From positions 124,001-188,000 of the forward strand of contig NZ_JACOIK010000001.1 of NCBI RefSeq assembly GCF_014692515.1: a stretch of 64,000 bases of DNA. The letters are read 5' to 3'. The stretch comes from Sphingobacterium micropteri (GTDB taxonomy: Bacteria; Bacteroidota; Bacteroidia; Sphingobacteriales; Sphingobacteriaceae). Both the position numbers and the translations under genes were made by a program. Under the pieces are notes generated by a model. That model saw only the letters and a program-made list of their open reading frames with translations. It did not search any database and was not told where the DNA came from. Shown here in pieces: positions 33,157-41,766 of the stretch; the first letter of the stretch is position 1, and each line of letters starts with the position of its first letter.

Positions 33157-34186
33157 ATTGTGGGATTTTTAAGGTCGAAGTAAATGTATTTTTATGAATA
33201 GAAGTTTCCAATAAGTCTGTACGACTATATAGCAGGAACAGCCGTCGTTGAATACTGGAAAGTCCGAACCCAGTACCTTTTCGGCTTTCGAACTGATCGG
33301 CATCAAACGGATTGGTAATCGCGATATACAGCATGTAATCTTCTACACGGATATCGATGGTGATTTCAACTTCACCAATCACATTGTACAGGCCAAACTT
33401 AATGGCATTTTCCAGTAACGGTTGGATAATCATGGAAGGAACCTTAGCTTGATTTGCCTCCTCCTGCAAATGAAAAGTCGTCGTTAAGCGATGTCCGAAC
33501 CGTACTTTTTCTATATCAAGATAGAGTCTTAAGTGCGCGATTTCATCCGTGAGTGGAATCAACTGTTTATCATCTTTCCGCATTGTTCCGCGTAAGAAAT
33601 CGGAAAGTTGAAATGTCATATTGCGTGCTTCATCTGGCTTGATGCCGATGAGGGCAATGATAGAATTAAGACTGTTGAATAAAAAATGAGGCTGAAGCTG
33701 TTGGCGTAAATTATACAATTCTGCATCCCGTAAAATACGCTCGGATTCCTCCTTTCTCTTTTTATTTTCCTCATATTCTTCCTGAATATTCCAAAAAACA
33801 TTGATAATAGTTATGCACAGCAACAACAAGAAGTTGATGATAAAGCGGTAGGGCAAGACTTCGTAGAAATGGGTAAGCGAAATGTCGTCAAAAAATTGGT
33901 TTAGAAAGAATATGGACAACCCTATGCTAACGACCGTTAACGTCAGGCATATCACGATAATTTTTACATACTGGTTTTTGCGTGGTAAATAGAATTGAAG
34001 TGTGCTATATATAAGATAACAACAGATCGTTATGGACAGTGCACCAACTAAAGGCTCATAAGGTGAGATTGGTTTCGGACTGAGGTCCCACCACAGTAAA
34101 AAATAAGAAACGGCAAAGTACAAGATGCAGATCGTCCATGCACTAACATGTATCAAACGGTTTTTTGTAGTTAGTTTGAAGGTCAT
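33149..34186 (-). CDS. LytS/YehU-type sensor histidine kinase
   Basis: A 345-residue membrane kinase: four predicted transmembrane segments (~10-130), a short coiled coil rich in Glu and Lys (~138-155), then the His_kinase motif LQPHFLFNSLNS with the phosphorylated His. The ATPase part has an N box around NAIKFGLYNV and a G box GTGFGLSSIQRR. It overlaps the LytTR regulator gene and follows a LiaF-like gene by 6 bases, forming a three-gene operon. The signal is not known; LiaF association suggests envelope stress. Confidence 0.92.
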   Translation of the reverse strand: MTFKLTTKNRLIHVSAWTICILYFAVSYFLLWWDLSPKPISPYEPLVGALSITICCYLIYSTLQFYLPRKNQYVKIIVICLTLTVVSIGLSIFFLNQFFDDISLTHFYEVLPYRFIINFLLLLCITIINVFWNIQEEYEENKKRKEESERILRDAELYNLRQQLQPHFLFNSLNSIIALIGIKPDEARNMTFQLSDFLRGTMRKDDKQLIPLTDEIAHLRLYLDIEKVRFGHRLTTTFHLQEEANQAKVPSMIIQPLLENAIKFGLYNVIGEVEITIDIRVEDYMLYIAITNPFDADQFESRKGTGFGLSSIQRRLFLLYSRTDLLETSIHKNTFTSTLKIPQYD

Positions 34187-34192
34187 CTTACA

Positions 34193-35086
34193 TTAACTAT
34201 TTTTTATCGTGATACTGCCAAATATGGATGTGCCTGTGATGTATAAGCACTTGTTCTGATCCTTTACATTCGTGAGGATAGCGCGGCGGTCGTCATTTTC
34301 ACTCAAAATTGACGATGCTGTAGTTGCTACTATCCAGTGCGGCGGTACAATAATCTTTGTGCTGCCAAATAATTGAAATACATCTAGTGCAACAGGTTGT
34401 TTGATGTCAGCTTGTAGCAAGTTGATTTCGGTACTACCAAAAAGATTGGTCATGTTGCCACCGAGAAAATTTTTGGAAAAAACAATTTTCTTGGCGTAGC
34501 CAAATATCGATTCTACCTTAATATAATTCTCACCTTCGTAGACATACCCCTTTTTCTCGCGTTGACGGTCTCCGTTATCTCCTTGGTTATCGGGCTGCTG
34601 AAACGGCGGAGCATAGGTCGTGGTCTCTGGTTCTGTATAGATGTCCACACGTTTATCCCAGTCAAATTCATCGACTTCCCAGCTTCTAGACGGCTGAGGA
34701 GGAATGGGTGGAACAGGGGGAGTGGTAGATTGGTTCCGGTTCCGCACGATAAAATAGATACCTATGGTAATAGCTGCGATGGGGAAGACAACCCCCCAAA
34801 AAGGAAGATCAATTAATCTTTTGATAACAAATAGTCCCCCCATGGCAATTAATATGACGGAGGATTTGTTTTCAAACTTAGAGTTGATTCCGATCACGAT
34901 CCCGATGATAATCAAAATCATCTCCCAACCAAAGACTTCTCTTACAAACGGCAAGCCTAGATCCAGGTTGCGCATCAAGAGCGCCGCGCCCAGGAATACA
35001 ATCGCAAACCCAACGATATTTGCGCTTTTATTGTTACCGCGAGGGGGAATAGGAGGTGGTGTTTTATGATCTCTTTCTCTTTCCAT
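34193..35086 (-). CDS. LiaF-like membrane protein
   Basis: A 297-residue protein with four short transmembrane segments near the N-terminus (~22-115, LiaI/LiaF-like), a Pro-rich linker (PPVPPIPPQPSRSWE), then a C-terminal beta-solenoid-like domain as in LiaF/YvqF, with FGYAKKIVFSKNFLGGNMTN, LFGSTEINLLQADIKQP and LFGSTKIIVPP. In Firmicutes LiaF restrains the LiaRS system that answers cell-wall damage. Here the gene leads an operon with a LytS kinase and LytTR regulator, so a similar negative role is plausible but inferred. Confidence 0.83.
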   Translation of the reverse strand: MERERDHKTPPPIPPRGNNKSANIVGFAIVFLGAALLMRNLDLGLPFVREVFGWEMILIIIGIVIGINSKFENKSSVILIAMGGLFVIKRLIDLPFWGVVFPIAAITIGIYFIVRNRNQSTTPPVPPIPPQPSRSWEVDEFDWDKRVDIYTEPETTTYAPPFQQPDNQGDNGDRQREKKGYVYEGENYIKVESIFGYAKKIVFSKNFLGGNMTNLFGSTEINLLQADIKQPVALDVFQLFGSTKIIVPPHWIVATTASSILSENDDRRAILTNVKDQNKCLYITGTSIFGSITIKNS

Positions 35087-35112
35087 TACTACTACTGTTA
35101 TATGTTTGATTC

Positions 35113-35120
35113 AAAAGTAA
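35113..35120 (-). promoter_or_regulatory. Candidate -7 box of LiaF-LytS-LytTR operon
   Basis: Reads TACTTTTG on the minus strand, an exact TAnnTTTG box, with a leader of roughly 20 bases. The nearest TTTG lies 25 bases further upstream, longer than usual. Confidence 0.4.
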
Positions 35121-35252
35121 TGCAATACTTAATAATACGTTAGCCAAAATAGGCAATACGATGCACTTTTTCGGTAAACACCGTACTTTTTTCGGCGAAA
35201 CCTGCATGGACTACCAGAAGACGTATATAAAAATAAACGAACATTTTTTAAT

Positions 35253-35260
35253 TAAATTTG
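35253..35260 (+). promoter_or_regulatory. Candidate -7 box upstream of PUR-alpha-like gene
   Basis: TAAATTTG fits the consensus. Five bases later comes an 8-codon frame, MKLIIIYL (35266-35292), and the PUR-alpha-like ATG is 68 bases from the box. Whether the mini-frame is translated is unknown. Confidence 0.35.
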
Positions 35261-35328
35261 GAAACATGAAATTAATTATTATATATTTATAGCGAAAAAG
35301 GATTTAAACTTAAATACTTACAATACTA

Positions 35329-35652
35329 ATGGGAGATTTTGAAAACAAAGAGCGTGAAGAGGTATTTTCAAAAAAGGTGAGAGCGGGAAAGCGTACTTAT
35401 TTTTTTGATGTAAAGGCAACTCGTTCTAACGATTACTATGTAACCATCACAGAAAGCAAAAAACGTTTTGAAGATGGACAATTTATTAAGCACAAGATTT
35501 TCTTGTACAAAGAAGATTTTGAAAAATTTGCTGAAGGATTGACAGACGTGGTGGACTATATTAAGGCTAACCAGGAAGTTGTTGAAAAACGCTATGAGCC
35601 AAATCAAGAGGACTCCGCCGAATATGCGCAGAAGGACGATTATTCTTTCTAA
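35329..35652 (+). CDS. PUR-alpha-like DUF3276 protein
   Basis: A 107-residue protein of the DUF3276 family, a PUR-alpha-like single-strand nucleic-acid-binding fold found in Bacteroidota and spirochaetes. The core runs from VFSKKVRAGKRTYFFDVKA to a helix around FEKFAEGLTDVVDYI, followed by an acidic, disordered tail. It is probably a cytoplasmic DNA or RNA binder; its targets are not known. It is monocistronic, with a terminator 27 bases after the stop. Confidence 0.88.
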   Translation: MGDFENKEREEVFSKKVRAGKRTYFFDVKATRSNDYYVTITESKKRFEDGQFIKHKIFLYKEDFEKFAEGLTDVVDYIKANQEVVEKRYEPNQEDSAEYAQKDDYSF

Positions 35653-35678
35653 CATATTTGAACTTAGAAAACATATGG

Positions 35679-35703
35679 AGCCACTATGAAGTGGCTTTTT
35701 TTA
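35679..35703 (+). terminator. Terminator after PUR-alpha-like gene
   Basis: A perfect 7-bp stem (AGCCACT with AGTGGCT), 4-base loop and seven T. Confidence 0.85.
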
Positions 35704-35733
35704 TGATATTATTGTTAATTTCGTGGCTTATTA

Positions 35734-37869
35734 ATGTCAATTATGCATAAGGTTATCATTAATTCGCTCGTCGTAGTTGGGCTATTATTCACAGCTCCAG
35801 TGTGTGCCCAAAAGAAAGCATTGAATTTTGCGCAATCGTGGGGTCAGGAAATATCGGTCACCAAACCGATCAACCAATATACAGGTTGGGCAGACAACGA
35901 TCATTATATCGAGCGTGATCGTAAAGATGGGCGGCTTTATCAAATACATGTGACAACGGGTAAGCGTACACCCTATACACCGCCTGTTAAATCGGACACG
36001 GAAGTGTTTGTTAAGAATAATGATGTTTACATCCGTTACGGAAATAGTCCGGATAGACGCTTGACACACTCCCCCGACGTGGAAGAAAAGAATCCCACGT
36101 TATCGCCAGATGGAGAATATGTAGCGTTTACACGCAATAACGATCTATATAGTGTCAAAATAGACGATGGAAATGAAGTTCGTTATACGTCAGATGGTAC
36201 AGATGTTATCTACAACGGTTGGTCTTCCTGGGTATATTATGAAGAAATTTTAGGACGTGCGACAAATTATAAAGCATTTTGGTGGTCACCAGATAGTAAA
36301 CAATTAGCTTTTATGCGCTTTGATGACACGCAAGTGCCGATGTTTCCCATTTACGTTTCTGAAGGACAGCACGGTTATTTGGAAGAGACACGTTACCCCA
36401 AAGCAGGAGATCCGAATCCAGAAGTAAAAATAGGTTTTGTAAAAGTAGAAGGATCACCAATTATTTGGGCGGACTTTAACGAGCAAGACGACCAATATTT
36501 TGGAGAGCCTTATTGGAGTTTCGACAGCCAATCCATCATGGTACAGTGGATGAACCGGGACCAGACGAATCTGAAATTCTATTCGGTCAATCCTATCAAT
36601 GGTACTAAAAACGAAATATATGACGAACAGCAGCCGACTTGGATTAACCTAGATCATAGTGAGCGCATAACCTACATGGCGGACAATAAACACTATATTT
36701 TGAAATCAGATCGTACGGGATGGGCACATTATTATCTTTATACATTGGATGGTAAGTTAGTTAACCCACTAACGTCGGGCGACTGGCAGGTGACATCATT
36801 AGCGCTCATAGACGAGAGACACAAAGTGGTGTACTTTACCGCTCGTAAGGAAAATTCCGCCACAGTAGACCTTTATCGCGTAGACTATTCCGGAAGGGGA
36901 TTGAAACGCTTAACGTTTGGTAACTATACACATCAGGTAAAAGTTTCTCCAGATGGGAGGTATTTTATAACGGACTATTCCAATGTATCTACTCCCAATA
37001 AAATTGCGTTGTTAGATAACAAAGGTAAGCTGGTAAAAGAATTGGCGGACAGTAAGTCCATTGACTTTGATCAGTACAATGTGGGTAAAACCGAATATTT
37101 TACGATCCCTTCGGATGACGGGAAGTTTGATTTACCCGTTATTATAACCTATCCTGTAGATTTTGACGAAACGAAGACGTATCCGGTAGTTATGAGTATC
37201 TATGGTGGACCAGATGCCGGAACGGTGAAAAATACATGGAAAGGCACTTCGAGCCAATATTGGGCAAAAGAAGGCATTATTCAGATTACCTGTGATCACC
37301 GTGCTTCCGGACATTTTGGTAAGCAAGGTGTTGCGTGGATGCATAGAAACTTGGGTAAATGGGAAATGATAGACTATATTACCATAGCAAAATGGTTAAA
37401 AGCAAAGCCATGGGTAGCAGACGATAAGCTACTGATTACAGGACATAGTTATGGCGGTTATATGACCTGCTTAGCATTGACAAAAGGAGCAGCTTATTTT
37501 GATTATGGTATTGCAGGTGCTCCTGTTACCAGTTGGGAGTTATACGATACCCACTACACCGAGCGATGGATGGATACACCGCAAGATAATCCGCAGGGAT
37601 ATCATGACGGCTCGGTATTGACCTATGTTAATCAATATAAAGGGAGACTTCGGATTATGCATGGGGATATCGATGATAATGTACATATGCAGAATACCAT
37701 GCAATTGGTGGATGCATTGACAGATGGCGAAGTTCCATTTGAGTTCATGATTTATCCCGGTAGCCGTCATGGGTTTGCACGCTCAAAAACAGCGTATGAT
37801 TTTAAAGAGCGGGTTCGCTTTTATTATCAGTACCTGTTGGAGAAAGCGGTGCCGGAAGATTTTAAATAA
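35734..37869 (+). CDS. Dipeptidyl peptidase IV-type S9 serine peptidase
   Basis: A 711-residue exported peptidase that removes X-Pro or X-Ala dipeptides. The signal peptide ends near TAPVCAQ. An N-terminal beta-propeller (~45-440) includes the family's EEILGRATNYKAFWWSPD. The C-terminal alpha/beta-hydrolase has the catalytic triad Ser572 (GHSYGGY), Asp647 (DIDDNVH) and His679 (GSRHGF), with spacing close to human DPP4. It is probably periplasmic or outer-membrane associated and used in peptide nutrition. A second ATG at 35743 (MHKVIINSL) would also leave a good signal. Confidence 0.94.
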   Translation: MSIMHKVIINSLVVVGLLFTAPVCAQKKALNFAQSWGQEISVTKPINQYTGWADNDHYIERDRKDGRLYQIHVTTGKRTPYTPPVKSDTEVFVKNNDVYIRYGNSPDRRLTHSPDVEEKNPTLSPDGEYVAFTRNNDLYSVKIDDGNEVRYTSDGTDVIYNGWSSWVYYEEILGRATNYKAFWWSPDSKQLAFMRFDDTQVPMFPIYVSEGQHGYLEETRYPKAGDPNPEVKIGFVKVEGSPIIWADFNEQDDQYFGEPYWSFDSQSIMVQWMNRDQTNLKFYSVNPINGTKNEIYDEQQPTWINLDHSERITYMADNKHYILKSDRTGWAHYYLYTLDGKLVNPLTSGDWQVTSLALIDERHKVVYFTARKENSATVDLYRVDYSGRGLKRLTFGNYTHQVKVSPDGRYFITDYSNVSTPNKIALLDNKGKLVKELADSKSIDFDQYNVGKTEYFTIPSDDGKFDLPVIITYPVDFDETKTYPVVMSIYGGPDAGTVKNTWKGTSSQYWAKEGIIQITCDHRASGHFGKQGVAWMHRNLGKWEMIDYITIAKWLKAKPWVADDKLLITGHSYGGYMTCLALTKGAAYFDYGIAGAPVTSWELYDTHYTERWMDTPQDNPQGYHDGSVLTYVNQYKGRLRIMHGDIDDNVHMQNTMQLVDALTDGEVPFEFMIYPGSRHGFARSKTAYDFKERVRFYYQYLLEKAVPEDFK

Positions 37870-37970
37870 ATTACGCATCCTAGTTTTTTCTTTTAGGTAT
37901 TATGCATTTATGTTTATTTCAAGAAGTATGCACGAACTCATTTAAAATTCGGTTAGTGAATGCAGGGCAT

Positions 37971-37984
37971 TTTATTTAGGTTTG
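37971..37984 (+). promoter_or_regulatory. TAGGTTTG promoter box before membrane protein-dxr-rseP
   Basis: TTTATTTAGGTTTG is identical to the 14 bases that end repeat copies A and B, but the conserved core is absent upstream here. The -7 box is 37977-37984, and the ATG follows 17 bases later. Confidence 0.5.
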
Positions 37985-38001
37985 CATAATTATTTGTCAG
38001 C

Positions 38002-38793
38002 ATGTTACAATATTTAAAGCAAAGCACATTTAAGGCAAACGAGGTTTTTATAAAAGCTATAGGTCTCTTGAAAAGCCATTACTTTTCAATTGCAGGACTT
38101 TGCTTTTTATTATTTATTACATCCAGCCTATCATCCTATTTGGCCTTTACATTGGCAGAGGCCAGTGGAGGTGTCGTGAAAGGATTGTTATGTTTTGTTT
38201 TTGTAACGTTGTTTTTCGGAACGCAATTGGTACTGATAAAAAGAGCTTTATTGCTTGCCAGAGGTGTTGAGCACGCAGATTTCAAAGATTATATTCCATC
38301 GGCAAAACAGTTTGTGAATTTTCTGATGGGCTTTATACTCTATTCTTTTTTATTAGGGATCGTCTATCTGCTTTCCTCCTTGTTGAGTTTTCCGTTACTG
38401 TATTTGGGAGCGGATATGGAAACATTGAGTATGGAAGTTAATCCGTTTCTAACGGGTTTGATTATGATGTTTGTATTGCTTCGCATTACTTTTTTTCCCT
38501 ATTTTATCGTGGATAAAAAATATAATCTTTTTCGGGCCTGCCGTTTAAGTATAGCGCTGACTAAGGGTAATGTTCTGAACTTGTTGTTACTCCTGTTTGT
38601 GGTCGGAACAGCTTATATGCTTCAGGTCTCATTTGAGTATTTAGGTTACTTTATTATCGCGAAAATCTTCAGTGCGATCAATACATTTGTGATTATACCA
38701 TCGGTCAGTCTGGTGATGGCAACGGCTTATCATAATATGATGAAAGATTACAAAGGAGGGGATGATCCACAATTATTAAGGAATATAATTTAA
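38002..38793 (+). CDS. Polytopic membrane protein of unknown function
   Basis: A 263-residue protein with about six hydrophobic segments (near 28-50, 62-85, 108-135, 150-172, 190-212, 225-245). It has no catalytic motif that I recognise. The KSHYFSIAGLCFLLF start and paired-helix pattern resemble generic inner-membrane proteins of the DUF975 or glycerophosphodiester-membrane type, but I do not claim either. It precedes dxr by 9 bases and is probably co-transcribed with dxr and rseP from the TAGGTTTG promoter. Confidence 0.75.
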   Translation: MLQYLKQSTFKANEVFIKAIGLLKSHYFSIAGLCFLLFITSSLSSYLAFTLAEASGGVVKGLLCFVFVTLFFGTQLVLIKRALLLARGVEHADFKDYIPSAKQFVNFLMGFILYSFLLGIVYLLSSLLSFPLLYLGADMETLSMEVNPFLTGLIMMFVLLRITFFPYFIVDKKYNLFRACRLSIALTKGNVLNLLLLLFVVGTAYMLQVSFEYLGYFIIAKIFSAINTFVIIPSVSLVMATAYHNMMKDYKGGDDPQLLRNII

Positions 38794-38802
38794 ACAGGTA
38801 TT

Positions 38803-39957
38803 TTGAAGAAGAAAAATATTGCCATATTAGGTTCTACGGGGAGCGTAGGTACGCAAGCTTTGGACGTAATAAGGGCATTGCCGGAGTTGTTGGAGGTTTC
38901 GGTGTTGACTGCGAGTGCAAATGCTGATCTGTTGATTGCTCAAGCACAGGAGTTTAGACCAAAAGCGGTCGTGATTGTCTGCGAAGAAAAATATACACAG
39001 GTAAAAAGTGCACTAGAAGGTTTGGGAATAACCGTGCTCGCTGGTGAAAAGGGTTTGGAAGAAGTCGTGCAGTTTGAGGAAATTGATATGGTTCTAAACG
39101 CCATTGTGGGGTCGGCGGGCCTACGCCCGACGGTTAAAGCGATAGAGCGGAGAAAAGATATTGCGCTGGCAAATAAAGAAACTTTAGTAGTGGCAGGTGC
39201 TTTGATGATGGATTTGGTTCATCAATACGGTGTCGCTATGTTACCGGTGGATTCCGAACATTCCGCTATATTTCAATGTTTGGTAGGTGAGCAGCATAAT
39301 CCGATAGAAAAAATATACCTGACTGCTTCCGGGGGGCCGTTTAGAGGAAAAGATCGTGATTTTTTGGCGACTGTTACGAAACAGCAAGCATTGAAACATC
39401 CTAACTGGGTGATGGGTGCTAAAATAACCATAGATTCTGCGTCTCTCATGAATAAAGGATTAGAAGTGATTGAAGCAAAATGGCTTTTTAATCTGGCTGT
39501 AGAGCAGATTGATGTGATTGTTCATCCCCAATCGATTATCCATTCGGCGGTGCAGTTTCAGGACGGCTCCATGAAAGCGCAAATGGGGGTGCCAGACATG
39601 AAACTGCCGATTCAGCATGCATTGACCTATCCGTATCGTCAATCAAATTCATTCGAACGGTTTGACTTTATGAAGTATACTTCTTTGACTTTCGAGGAGG
39701 CGGATAAAGATACTTTTCGTAATTTGGAACTCGCATATCAATCCCTGAGAGATGGTGGAGACCGGCCTTGTGTATTGAATGCCGCGAATGAAGTTGCGGT
39801 GGCTGCGTTCTTGGCAGATGAAATTTCCTTTTTAGGGATGAGTGATTTGATTGAAGCGACAATGTGTCAGCAAAAAATGGTCAAAAACCCTTCTTTGGAG
39901 GATTTGTTAGCCATAGATAAGGAGACAAGGATTGTGGCACGAAGTTTAGCAAAATAA
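38803..39957 (+). CDS. dxr: 1-deoxy-D-xylulose 5-phosphate reductoisomerase (TTG start)
   Basis: Dxr (IspC) converts DXP to MEP, the committed step of non-mevalonate isoprenoid synthesis. The protein has 384 residues. The NADPH-binding loop is IAILGSTGSVGTQALD, followed by ALANKETLVVAG, the metal site LPVDSEHSAIFQC, and TIDSASLMNKGLEVIEA. The frame has no ATG at the correct place; TTG at 38803 gives exactly the family N-terminus (then KKKNIAILGSTGSVG). It is flanked by the membrane-protein gene (9-base gap) and rseP (24-base gap). Confidence 0.95.
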   Translation: MKKKNIAILGSTGSVGTQALDVIRALPELLEVSVLTASANADLLIAQAQEFRPKAVVIVCEEKYTQVKSALEGLGITVLAGEKGLEEVVQFEEIDMVLNAIVGSAGLRPTVKAIERRKDIALANKETLVVAGALMMDLVHQYGVAMLPVDSEHSAIFQCLVGEQHNPIEKIYLTASGGPFRGKDRDFLATVTKQQALKHPNWVMGAKITIDSASLMNKGLEVIEAKWLFNLAVEQIDVIVHPQSIIHSAVQFQDGSMKAQMGVPDMKLPIQHALTYPYRQSNSFERFDFMKYTSLTFEEADKDTFRNLELAYQSLRDGGDRPCVLNAANEVAVAAFLADEISFLGMSDLIEATMCQQKMVKNPSLEDLLAIDKETRIVARSLAK

Positions 39958-39981
39958 GAAATAAGAAGATTAATTTAATAA

Positions 39982-41301
39982 ATGGGAACATTGATAATGA
40001 TTGGACAGGTGATTTTAGGCCTGTCGATTTTGATAATATTGCACGAGCTGGGACACTTTCTGGCTGCGAGAGCATTCGGTATTAAAGTAGAAAAATTCTA
40101 CCTTTTCTTTGATGCATGGGGAGTCAAACTTTTTAAGTTTAACTATAAAGGCTGTGAGTACGGGATTGGTTGGCTGCCGTTGGGTGGATACGTGAAGATT
40201 GCGGGTATGATTGACGAATCTATGGATACCGAGCAGCTGAAACAAGAACCCCAGCCATGGGAGTTTCGTTCTAAACCTGCGTGGCAACGTCTTATTGTGA
40301 TGCTGGGCGGGATCATTGTCAACGTCATCGTGGGAATCGTTGTTTTTTGGATGTTAGCGTTTAGTTATGGAGAAAGTGATATTGATAACAGCAAATTAGC
40401 TTATGGTGTGGCTCCCGGTATTATCGGTAAGGAGGTTGGTATCCAACCCGGAGATAAGATCTTGATGGTCAATGGCAAACCCGCAATAGCCTTCCATACG
40501 GATATATTGGGTGCAGAAGTCATGATGGGCGGTGCGATTCTTACGATAGAAAGAGATGGGAATCAGCGAGAAATCAGCATACCTTCTGATATTCTAAATA
40601 AGGTGGCCGATCATAAAGCATTTGAATTTGCGCAGCCTCGCCGTAAAATGAGAAGCGTGAGCGAAATCCAGAAAGGTTCCGAGGCGGAGCGTATGCAATT
40701 TCAAACTGGAGATAGTATTCTTGCCGTAAATGGTACCCCAACGATATTTTTTGATCAATTTTCGGACGAGATTAAAAAGAATGTCAATAAATCGATAAAT
40801 ATTAATATTATAAGAGACGGCCGGGAACTGAGCCTGGCAGGCGGGGTAGATTCTACCGCTACGATTGGTGTCATCTTGATGACGGAAGAATTGCCGATAA
40901 CCGCACATACATATGGCTTCTTAGAATCCCTGCCTATTGGCGCGAAACGAGCTTTCGAAGTGATTACTGTTAATATAAAAGGTTTTGGTAAGATCTTTAA
41001 AGGTGATGTGCGTGCGGATAAAGCCTTGTCCGGACCGGTAGGAATAGCCAAGATGTTTGGTACGGAAGTGAATTGGGGTAAGTTTTGGAGTTTAGTTGGG
41101 ATGCTTTCCATGGCATTGGCATTTATGAACCTACTCCCGATACCTGCGTTGGATGGTGGTCACGTGTTGTTTTTGTTGGTCGAGATGATTCAGGGGAAAC
41201 CATTAAGTGATAACTTCCTCGAGAAAGCCCAAATGGTTGGTTTCTTCATCTTAATAGCATTGATGTTATTTACACTTGGTAATGATATTATTAAGTGGTA
41301 A
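39982..41301 (+). CDS. rseP: RIP metalloprotease RseP
   Basis: A site-2 intramembrane zinc protease of 439 residues. The metal motif HELGH (His21, Glu22, His25) is in the first membrane helix. Two PDZ domains follow in the periplasmic loop (~130-310). The third metal ligand is in NLLPIPALDGGH near the C-terminus. Such proteases cleave anti-sigma factors and leftover signal peptides. The pairing with dxr is conserved in many bacteria. Confidence 0.94.
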   Translation: MGTLIMIGQVILGLSILIILHELGHFLAARAFGIKVEKFYLFFDAWGVKLFKFNYKGCEYGIGWLPLGGYVKIAGMIDESMDTEQLKQEPQPWEFRSKPAWQRLIVMLGGIIVNVIVGIVVFWMLAFSYGESDIDNSKLAYGVAPGIIGKEVGIQPGDKILMVNGKPAIAFHTDILGAEVMMGGAILTIERDGNQREISIPSDILNKVADHKAFEFAQPRRKMRSVSEIQKGSEAERMQFQTGDSILAVNGTPTIFFDQFSDEIKKNVNKSININIIRDGRELSLAGGVDSTATIGVILMTEELPITAHTYGFLESLPIGAKRAFEVITVNIKGFGKIFKGDVRADKALSGPVGIAKMFGTEVNWGKFWSLVGMLSMALAFMNLLPIPALDGGHVLFLLVEMIQGKPLSDNFLEKAQMVGFFILIALMLFTLGNDIIKW

Positions 41302-41366
41302 TGCGTTAAGAGTGATGAGGGATTAGAAAGTGAGGGGGTTAAAAAGTTAAAATACTAAAACTGTTA

Positions 41367-41393
41367 CTGATCACTGATTACTGCACTGATCAC
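41367..41393 (+). repeat. Short direct repeat upstream of YwbE gene
   Basis: CTGATCAC occurs at 41367-41374 and again at 41386-41393, within a longer stretch of GATTAC/GATCAC-like variations. No gene or promoter function is evident. Confidence 0.4.
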
Positions 41394-41408
41394 GAATTAC
41401 GAGAAAAA

Positions 41409-41609
41409 ATGGACGGAAAAACGAGAGCACATATAAAGCCGGGCATGGTGGTGAATATTGTGTTAAAAAAAGATCAACGTACCGGTAAATTGACAGAAGG
41501 TATTGTAAAGGATTTGCTTACTTCGGCACCTTTTCATCATCGCGGGATTAAGGTGCGGTTGGATGACGGGCAGATTGGCCGGGTACAAGAGATATTAGAA
41601 GAGTTATAA
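41409..41609 (+). CDS. YwbE family protein (DUF2196)
   Basis: A 66-residue basic protein matching the YwbE/DUF2196 family over its full length: IKPGMVVNIVLKKDQRTGKL, EGIVKDLLTSAPFHHRGIKV and a C-terminal GQIGRVQEIL. The family's fold is KOW/SH3-like and its function is unknown. It lies 107 bases after rseP. Confidence 0.9.
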   Translation: MDGKTRAHIKPGMVVNIVLKKDQRTGKLTEGIVKDLLTSAPFHHRGIKVRLDDGQIGRVQEILEEL

Positions 41610-41623
41610 TTTATATCTCATCA

Positions 41624-41655
41624 TTTGTGAAAGAACGTTTTATTTGTTACCTTTG
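41624..41655 (+). promoter_or_regulatory. Promoter of carA
   Basis: TTTG at 41624-41627, 20 bases, and TACCTTTG at 41648-41655 match both Bacteroidota boxes. The transcript would start near 41662 and carry a leader of about 160 bases. Confidence 0.75.
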
Positions 41656-41678
41656 TCTCCCGTGAAAAATCAGGTAAC

Positions 41679-41720
41679 ATGTCTCGTCGCAATATCGCAA
41701 AGTTTCAATGTTTACATTGA
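41679..41720 (+). CDS. Possible leader peptide of carA
   Basis: A 13-codon frame, MSRRNIAKFQCLH, starts 17 bases after the predicted transcription start. It contains two adjacent Arg codons, its stop lies in a palindromic hairpin (41705-41720), and a terminator follows 26 bases later. This is the layout of amino-acid attenuators. Carbamoyl phosphate is an arginine precursor, so Arg codons make sense. Translation is unproven. Confidence 0.4.
   Translation: MSRRNIAKFQCLH
41705..41720 (+). promoter_or_regulatory. Hairpin over leader-peptide stop
   Basis: TCAATGT and ACATTGA form a perfect 7-bp stem with a 2-base centre, overlapping the TGA of the 13-codon frame. It could act as a pause or alternative structure in the leader. 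Confidence 0.45.
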
Positions 41721-41745
41721 TTCACTACATATTTGATTTATTTTT

Positions 41746-41766
41746 AGCCCGTTTGGGCTTTTTTTA
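41746..41766 (+). terminator. Terminator in carA leader
   Basis: AGCCC-GTTT-GGGCT is followed by seven T, about 57 bases before the carA ATG. The stem is short but GC-rich with a long T tract. Lying between the carA promoter and gene, it is either an attenuator or the end of a ~105-nt RNA. Confidence 0.65.

Noticed and set aside
41367..41393. GATCAC/GATTAC repeats as a replication or attachment site
   Set aside because: Only two short units with no inverted symmetry, dnaA, integrase or GC-skew evidence; recorded only as a short repeat.
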